Part shown: one piece after another, positions 5,265-9,327 of the stretch
Numbering within the stretch: position 1 is the stretch's first letter
Layout: each line of letters starts with the position of its first letter
Origin: Nitrosomaritimum sp049414205
Lineage (GTDB): Archaea; Thermoproteota; Nitrososphaeria; Nitrososphaerales; Nitrosopumilaceae
Reading direction: 5' to 3'
Assembly (NCBI GenBank): GCA_049414205.1
Contig: JBMSGE010000049.1
Coordinates: forward strand, 1 to 9,327
DNA length: 9,327 bases
Notes under the pieces: model-generated
The model's database searches: none
What the model was told of the DNA's origin: nothing
What the model saw: only the letters and a program-made list of their open reading frames with translations
Made by a program: the position numbers and the translations under genes

Positions 5265-6441
5265 TTTTATTCAGATAATTTTGTACCTCTTCGACGTCTT
5301 TGTCTCCTCTTCCGGAAAGTGTAACTACAATTGATTCGGATTTTTTGTGTTTCCTTGCAACCTTTACTGCCTCTGCAATTGCATGTGCAGATTCCAATGC
5401 AGGAATAATCCCTTCTGTTCTTGTTAATAGTAAAAATGCATCAATTACTTCAGTATCTGTGGCAGAGTGATACTTTACTCGTTTTTGGTCTTTAAGATAA
5501 GAATGCTCAGGTCCAACTCCCGGATAATCAAGGCCTGCAGATATGCTATGAGTCTCTGTGATTTGACCTTCTTTGTCTTGTAAAAGATATGTCATCATGC
5601 CGTGTAAAACTCCCTTACTTCCAGCAGAAAGAGTCGCAGAATGAAATCCTGATTTTAATCCTCTTCCTGCAGCTTCTACTCCAATAATTTCTGCATTGGT
5701 GTCTACCAGTGGATAAAAAGTCCCAATCGCATTTGATCCTCCGCCCACACATGCAATTACACTGTCTGGCGTTTTATTGTGAAGTTTCTTCATTTGGGAT
5801 TTTATCTCATTACCAATAACACTTTGAAAATCCCTTACCATAACTGGGTAAGGGTGTGGACCGACTGCTGAGCCTAAAAGATAGTAGGTGTTCTCTACAT
5901 TTGTAATCCAGTCTCTAATTGCTTCATTAATTGCATCTTTGAGGGTTTTTGAGCCTGATTTTACAGGATGAACCTTGGAGCCCAACATGTTCATTCTAAA
6001 GACATTTAGCTTTTGTCTTATGGTGTCTTTGTAACCCATGTAAACTTCAGCTTTCATTCCAAGTGCTGCACATGCCATTGCTGTTGCTACTCCATGTTGC
6101 CCAGCTCCAGTCTCTGCGATAATTCTTTTTTTGTTCATTTTTTTTGCAAGAAGTGCTTGACCTAATGTGTTGTTGATCTTGTGAGCTCCTCCATGTAGAA
6201 GGTCTTCACGTTTTAGATAGATTTTTGCTCCGCCAATTTTTTCAGTTAGGTTTTTTGCAAAGTATAGCGGTGTGGGTCTTCCTGCATATTGCTTGAGATA
6301 GTAATCTAGTTCTTTTTTGAATTTCTTGTCATTTTTGAATTTAAGATAATTTTCTTCTAATTCCTGTACTGCTGGAACTAGAGTTTCTGGAATGTACTTT
6401 CCACCAAATTCTCCGAATCTTCCTGACTTTGGATATTTCAA
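5251..6441 (-). CDS. trpB: Tryptophan synthase beta subunit (TrpB1 type)
   Basis: TrpB condenses indole with serine using pyridoxal phosphate. The 396-residue protein begins MKYPKSGRFGEFGGKYIPET, the typical start of the TrpB1 group, and is not the longer TrpB2 form. Lys88 in HGGAHKINN is the PLP Schiff-base lysine. Glu110 in AETGAGQHG is the catalytic acid/base. CVGGGSNAIG (231-240) holds the cofactor phosphate, and Ser376 in TLSGRGD lies near the pyridine nitrogen. The start codon is TTG at 6441, overlapping the trpC stop in a 4-bp TTGA arrangement, with only a weak GGTGA upstream. The gene overlaps trpA by 14 bp, in keeping with an alpha2-beta2 complex. All key residues are present. No trpF lies between trpC and trpB, where many archaea carry it. 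Confidence 0.97.
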   Translation of the reverse strand: MKYPKSGRFGEFGGKYIPETLVPAVQELEENYLKFKNDKKFKKELDYYLKQYAGRPTPLYFAKNLTEKIGGAKIYLKREDLLHGGAHKINNTLGQALLAKKMNKKRIIAETGAGQHGVATAMACAALGMKAEVYMGYKDTIRQKLNVFRMNMLGSKVHPVKSGSKTLKDAINEAIRDWITNVENTYYLLGSAVGPHPYPVMVRDFQSVIGNEIKSQMKKLHNKTPDSVIACVGGGSNAIGTFYPLVDTNAEIIGVEAAGRGLKSGFHSATLSAGSKGVLHGMMTYLLQDKEGQITETHSISAGLDYPGVGPEHSYLKDQKRVKYHSATDTEVIDAFLLLTRTEGIIPALESAHAIAEAVKVARKHKKSESIVVTLSGRGDKDVEEVQNYLNKNVKD

Positions 6442-7214
6442 AATGCATTCACCAATTCTCTTACCTGCTCTTCTATGTTGTTACTTTTCATAATGCTTGA
6501 ACCTATCAAAAATGCATCTGCTCCACACTTTTTTAGGTATTGGATGTCCTCAGGCGTTTCAATTCCACTCTCAGAAAGTATCGGTCTTGATTTTTCAAAC
6601 CCATCTAGGACTGTTTCTGTGGTTTTAAGATCAATTTCTAATGTGTCTAGGTTTCTGTTGTTGATTCCTATCAAATCTGCTTGTGTTTTTAGTGCATTTT
6701 CAAATTCTTGCTTTGTGTGAACTTCTAACAATACTTGAATTCCTTTTTTGTGGGCATAATCAATAAACTCGTCAATCTCTTTGAGGTGTCCCTGATCAAA
6801 CAAGGACTGGATAAGTAGCATGTAATCTGCTCCAATTTTTTTTGCCGCATCTATCTGAATTTTATCAATCATGATGTCTTTCATCAAAAGTGGAACATCT
6901 ACTGACTGCCTTACCTTGATGAAATAATCTGGGGAGCCATGAAACAAGTGAGGCTGAGTCAGAATGGATAGGGCTTTTGAGCCTCCAGAAATCATCTGTC
7001 TGGCTATGCTTACAGGGTCTGTCAAGGTTCGAATTTTGCCTAAGGAGGGCGATGAGAACTTGATTTCAGTAAGAAGGGTAGCATGTGTGTGTGATTTTAT
7101 GATTTGCAAAAAGTCCTTGTTTGATTTTTCCAAGTTGCACTCTACATCATAAACTCCATCATCAATTGCCATTTGAGAGTTGTTTACAAGTTTTCTCAAA
7201 ATATTTTCAGCCAT
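6438..7214 (-). CDS. trpC: Indole-3-glycerol phosphate synthase
   Basis: This enzyme closes the indole ring by decarboxylating and cyclising carboxyphenylaminodeoxyribulose phosphate. The 258-residue protein is a stand-alone (beta/alpha)8 barrel, not fused to TrpF. Visible active-site elements are TEIKFSSPSLG with Glu50 and Lys52, LSILTQPHLFHGSPDYF, LLMKDIMID with Lys112 as the expected general acid, GADYMLLIQ, VLLEVHTKQEF with Glu164, GINNRNLDTLEIDL, LSESGIETPED and the phosphate-binding GADAFLIGSS. Some motifs are slightly off consensus (KFSSPS where many family members have KxASPS), but no catalytic residue is lost. It starts at ATG 7214, 8 bp inside trpD, behind a good SD site at 7221-7228. 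It ends in a 4-bp overlap with trpB. Confidence 0.96.
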   Translation of the reverse strand: MAENILRKLVNNSQMAIDDGVYDVECNLEKSNKDFLQIIKSHTHATLLTEIKFSSPSLGKIRTLTDPVSIARQMISGGSKALSILTQPHLFHGSPDYFIKVRQSVDVPLLMKDIMIDKIQIDAAKKIGADYMLLIQSLFDQGHLKEIDEFIDYAHKKGIQVLLEVHTKQEFENALKTQADLIGINNRNLDTLEIDLKTTETVLDGFEKSRPILSESGIETPEDIQYLKKCGADAFLIGSSIMKSNNIEEQVRELVNAF

Positions 7215-8253
7215 TTGTAATCTCCTTTAATTTTGAAATATCTCCAGTATCTGCAACAAATCTCTCAAGTAATTTGAAGGACTTGCCATCCTGAATTGTT
7301 TTTAGTGCAATCTCTACTCCTTCTTCAAAGTTGTTTGCAATGTTTGCAACAATAAGACCTCCTGCTGCATTAAGTGCAGTAGTCTCAACCATTGCTTGGT
7401 TTGCCGTATTGTTTAGTACCCCAACAAATGACTTTATTGCGTCTTCTTTTGTTTTGATTTGGATATCATTTAGCGATGATTTGTGAAGGCCTACAACTTC
7501 AGGATCAATTGCATTCATCAATACTTTGTCATTTCTTAAAATGCATACTCTATTTACAGAACTAGTTGAAAACTCATCCATGCCGTCATCAGAGCGAACA
7601 GTCATAATGTTTTCTACACCTTTTCGTTTCATAATTAGGGGAAGTCTATCAAGATACTCTATTGAGAAAACTCCCACTAGTTGGTTTTTTACTCCAGCTG
7701 GATTGGATAATGGTCCAAGAAGATTAAATGCAGTTCTTTTCCCAATTTGCTTTCTTGCAGCAGACACGTGTTTCATCGCCGGATGAAATTTTTGTGCAAA
7801 CATAAAGCAGATGTTATGTTTTTCCAAAACATCTGCAACACTTGATGGTTCTTGATTTAGATCATACTCAAAATACTCGAAAATATCTGCACTTCCTGAC
7901 ACGCCAGAACTTGAGCGATTTCCATGTTTTGCAACTATCCCTCCTGCTGCAGCTACTACAAAGGATGCTGTAGTTGAGACATTGAAGGTCTGAAGCTTGT
8001 CTCCGCCAGTACCGCACATGTCAATTACAGTTCCCTGGTTTTTAGGCACAACTTTGAGGGCAAATTCGTTCATTTTATCAAGCATTCCTAAGAGTTCATC
8101 ATCTGTCTCACCCTTGTCTGCTAAATCTGAGAGAAATGATGCGTTTTGGGAGTCTGTAGTTTTACCTGATAAAATCTCAGTCATTACTCCGTTTACCTCG
8201 TCATATGTCAAGTCTGTTTTTTCCTGTAGTTTCTTAATTAATTCTGAAATCAT
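7207..8253 (-). CDS. trpD: Anthranilate phosphoribosyltransferase
   Basis: TrpD joins anthranilate to PRPP to form phosphoribosylanthranilate. The 348-residue protein shows the all-helical N-terminal domain, then the nucleoside phosphoribosyltransferase III fold. GTGGD is at 81-85 and NVST at 91-94, binding PRPP; KHGNR is at 109-113. RTAFNLLGPLSNP at 173-185 includes the anthranilate-side region. SDDGMDE at 221-227 has the acidic pair (Asp226, Glu227) expected to hold magnesium. The start is ATG 8253, overlapping the trpG stop by 4 bp, with GGGAG just upstream as an SD site. The 3' end overlaps trpC by 8 bp. It is not fused to TrpG, unlike in some enteric bacteria. It appears complete and active. 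Confidence 0.97.
   Translation of the reverse strand: MISELIKKLQEKTDLTYDEVNGVMTEILSGKTTDSQNASFLSDLADKGETDDELLGMLDKMNEFALKVVPKNQGTVIDMCGTGGDKLQTFNVSTTASFVVAAAGGIVAKHGNRSSSGVSGSADIFEYFEYDLNQEPSSVADVLEKHNICFMFAQKFHPAMKHVSAARKQIGKRTAFNLLGPLSNPAGVKNQLVGVFSIEYLDRLPLIMKRKGVENIMTVRSDDGMDEFSTSSVNRVCILRNDKVLMNAIDPEVVGLHKSSLNDIQIKTKEDAIKSFVGVLNNTANQAMVETTALNAAGGLIVANIANNFEEGVEIALKTIQDGKSFKLLERFVADTGDISKLKEITNG
7221..7228 (-). promoter_or_regulatory. Shine-Dalgarno site of trpC
   Basis: The minus strand reads AAAGGAGA, with 7 nt between GGAG and the ATG at 7214. It lies within the end of the trpD coding region and fixes the trpC start despite the 8-bp gene overlap. The archaeal 16S 3' end carries the matching CCUCC. 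Confidence 0.7.
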
Positions 8254-8843
8254 TTTCTCTCCCTTACCTGCCTTATGAAATTAGCAAGGATTTTTTTCCC
8301 ATCTTCAGTCATTATGGACTCTGGATGAAACTGAACCCCCTCTATCAGATAATCCTTGTGTCTTACTGCCATCACTTCCCCATCATCTTGAGCAGTAGCT
8401 GTTACCTCGAGAATGTCTGGGATGATTGTTTTGTCACCAACTAGTGAATGGTATCTTGTTGCTTTGAATGGATTTTTTACTCCTTTGAATAATTCAGAAT
8501 CTGAATGTTTTACTGGACTGGTCTTTCCATGTCTGACGCATCCGGCATTAGTTACTTTGCCCCCAAATGATGAGATTATTCCCTGATGTCCTAAACACAC
8601 TCCCAAAATTGGAGTCTTACTTCCCATGTCTTTTATCACATCACTGCATACTCCAAAGTATTTTTTATCATCTGGAGTTCCAGGACCTGGAGAAATAATA
8701 ATTCCGTCATAGTTTTTTTGTTTAATCTCTTCAATTGTTATTTTGTCATTTCGTATAACTTCACAGTCTACCCCCAACTCTCCAAGATACTGCGCAATGT
8801 TGTACACAAATGAATCGTAGTTATCAATGATTAGAAATTTCAA
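8250..8843 (-). CDS. trpG: Anthranilate synthase component II (glutamine amidotransferase)
   Basis: TrpG hydrolyses glutamine and passes ammonia to TrpE for anthranilate synthesis from chorismate. The 197-residue class I amidotransferase is of usual length. It begins MKFLIIDNYDSFVYNIAQYL and has the oxyanion-hole strand IISPGPGTPDD (49-59), nucleophile Cys83 in GVCLGHQ, and His173/Glu175 in GVQFHPESIMTE, completing the triad. The VRHGKTSPV and RYHSL segments are characteristic of the TrpG/PabA family. The start codon is TTG at 8843, unusual but supported by a perfect SD at 8850-8857 and by the 4-bp overlap with trpE. Some organisms share this subunit with para-aminobenzoate synthesis, but the position inside a trp operon makes TrpG the natural call. 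Confidence 0.96.
   Translation of the reverse strand: MKFLIIDNYDSFVYNIAQYLGELGVDCEVIRNDKITIEEIKQKNYDGIIISPGPGTPDDKKYFGVCSDVIKDMGSKTPILGVCLGHQGIISSFGGKVTNAGCVRHGKTSPVKHSDSELFKGVKNPFKATRYHSLVGDKTIIPDILEVTATAQDDGEVMAVRHKDYLIEGVQFHPESIMTEDGKKILANFIRQVRERK
8259..8263 (-). promoter_or_regulatory. Shine-Dalgarno site of trpD
   Basis: The minus strand reads GGGAG (within AAGGGAGAG), 5 nt before the trpD ATG at 8253 and inside the end of trpG. It supports reinitiation or independent initiation at the overlapping trpG/trpD junction. Confidence 0.55.
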
Positions 8844-9327
8844 CTTGATGCCTCCTTTAGTGCCTGTAACATTGCCCCTGCCTTGTGTTCGGTTTCTTTG
8901 AATTCATTTTCTGCAACAGAGTCTGAGACAATTCCTGCTCCTGACTGCACAAATCCCTTCTCCCCGTCAATGAATATGCTCCTGATGGCAATTGCAAAAT
9001 CACAGCACCCGTTGTATGAAAAATATCCCACTGCTCCTGCATATGGTCCTCTTGCTTCGGCCTCTAACTCATCAATTATCTCCATTGCCCTCACCTTTGG
9101 TGCTCCAGATACGGTACCAGCTGGAAATACTGCCTGAAATGCATCAAACATGTCTTTGTCTTGTGCCAAATTGCCCATCACATGTGTGACTATGTGCTGG
9201 ACATGGCTGAATCGCTTTATTTTCATTAGTGATTCTGGATGGACTGTTCCATACTTGCACACTTTGCCAATATCGTTTCTTCCCAAATCTACTAACATTG
9301 TGTGCTCTGCAATCTCTTTTTCATCGT
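8840..9327 (-). CDS. trpE: Anthranilate synthase component I (partial, N-terminal part beyond the right edge)
   Basis: TrpE converts chorismate plus ammonia to anthranilate, the committed step of tryptophan synthesis, in complex with TrpG. The window holds the C-terminal 161 residues; the frame stays open to the edge, reading DEKEIAEHTMLVDLGRND. An internal Met at 9298 is not the real start, since the conserved EHTMLVDLGRND block runs across it. Chorismate-binding motifs visible are MLVDLGRNDIG, SHVQHIVTHVMG, FPAGTVSGAPKVRAMEII, GPYAGAVGYFSYNG and QSGAGIVSDSVAENEF(K)ETEHKA. These are the metal- and chorismate-contacting parts of the catalytic domain and appear intact. The N-terminal tryptophan feedback site lies outside the window, so allosteric control cannot be judged. 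The gene overlaps trpG by 4 bp. Para-aminobenzoate synthase I is related, but the operon context favours TrpE. Confidence 0.94.
   Translation of the reverse strand, partial: DEKEIAEHTMLVDLGRNDIGKVCKYGTVHPESLMKIKRFSHVQHIVTHVMGNLAQDKDMFDAFQAVFPAGTVSGAPKVRAMEIIDELEAEARGPYAGAVGYFSYNGCCDFAIAIRSIFIDGEKGFVQSGAGIVSDSVAENEFKETEHKAGAMLQALKEASS
8850..8857 (-). promoter_or_regulatory. Strong Shine-Dalgarno site of trpG
   Basis: The minus strand reads AAAGGAGG, with 7 nt between GGAGG and the TTG start at 8843, inside the last codons of trpE. It is the strongest ribosome-binding site in the window and decides the choice of a TTG start. A strong site here may offset the weak start codon and keep TrpG in step with TrpE, its partner. 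Confidence 0.75.

Noticed and set aside
7997..8278. 93-residue plus-strand open frame opposite trpD
   Set aside because: It is serine/proline-rich translation of the antisense of conserved TrpD motifs; the trpD frame is certain.
8840..9298. Taking Met at 9298 as the trpE start
   Set aside because: The conserved block EHTMLVDLGRND continues upstream of this Met and the frame is open to the window edge, so the gene is truncated by the window, not short.

Overview
The window looks like a chromosomal segment of an ammonia-oxidising archaeon of the Nitrosopumilus/Nitrosarchaeum type (Thaumarchaeota, now Nitrososphaerota). The DNA is AT-rich. It carries ribosomal protein S26e, which among archaea is restricted to the TACK/Asgard side and is absent from Euryarchaeota. 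Several first genes start with almost no room for a leader behind TATA-like boxes, while internal cistrons have Shine-Dalgarno (SD) sites, a common archaeal pattern. The PyrG and Trp protein sequences look thaumarchaeal. This placement is by recognition, not by a database search.

Left part (1-2413). The window opens inside rps26e (minus strand, 3' end cut off). Running away from it on the plus strand are a 35-residue zinc-ribbon microprotein, a PfkB-family sugar/nucleoside kinase and an NAD kinase. The NAD kinase carries a C-terminal winged-helix DNA-binding-like domain and has a variant GGDKG motif where the family normally has GGDGT. The last two genes are 13-37 bp apart and may be co-transcribed.

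Middle (2414-4226). pyrG (CTP synthase) is on the minus strand and converges on the NAD kinase gene with only 2 bp between the stop codons. Upstream of pyrG is an approximately 200-bp stretch with no protein gene. It contains a compact, well-paired element at 4171-4232 that folds best as plus-strand RNA and is the best candidate for an undescribed element here.

Right part (4227-9327). This is a tightly packed minus-strand tryptophan operon in the order trpE (partial)-trpG-trpD-trpC-trpB-trpA, followed by a 73-residue winged-helix-like protein. Adjacent trp genes overlap by 4, 4, 8, 4 and 14 bp, so translation is probably coupled. The enzymes cover chorismate to tryptophan except for phosphoribosylanthranilate isomerase (trpF), which is not in the visible cluster. 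The small downstream protein is a plausible but unproven regulator. The operon promoter lies beyond the right edge.

No CRISPR array, insertion sequence, tRNA, rRNA or attachment site was seen. Gene density is high, and most of the window is ordinary housekeeping metabolism.
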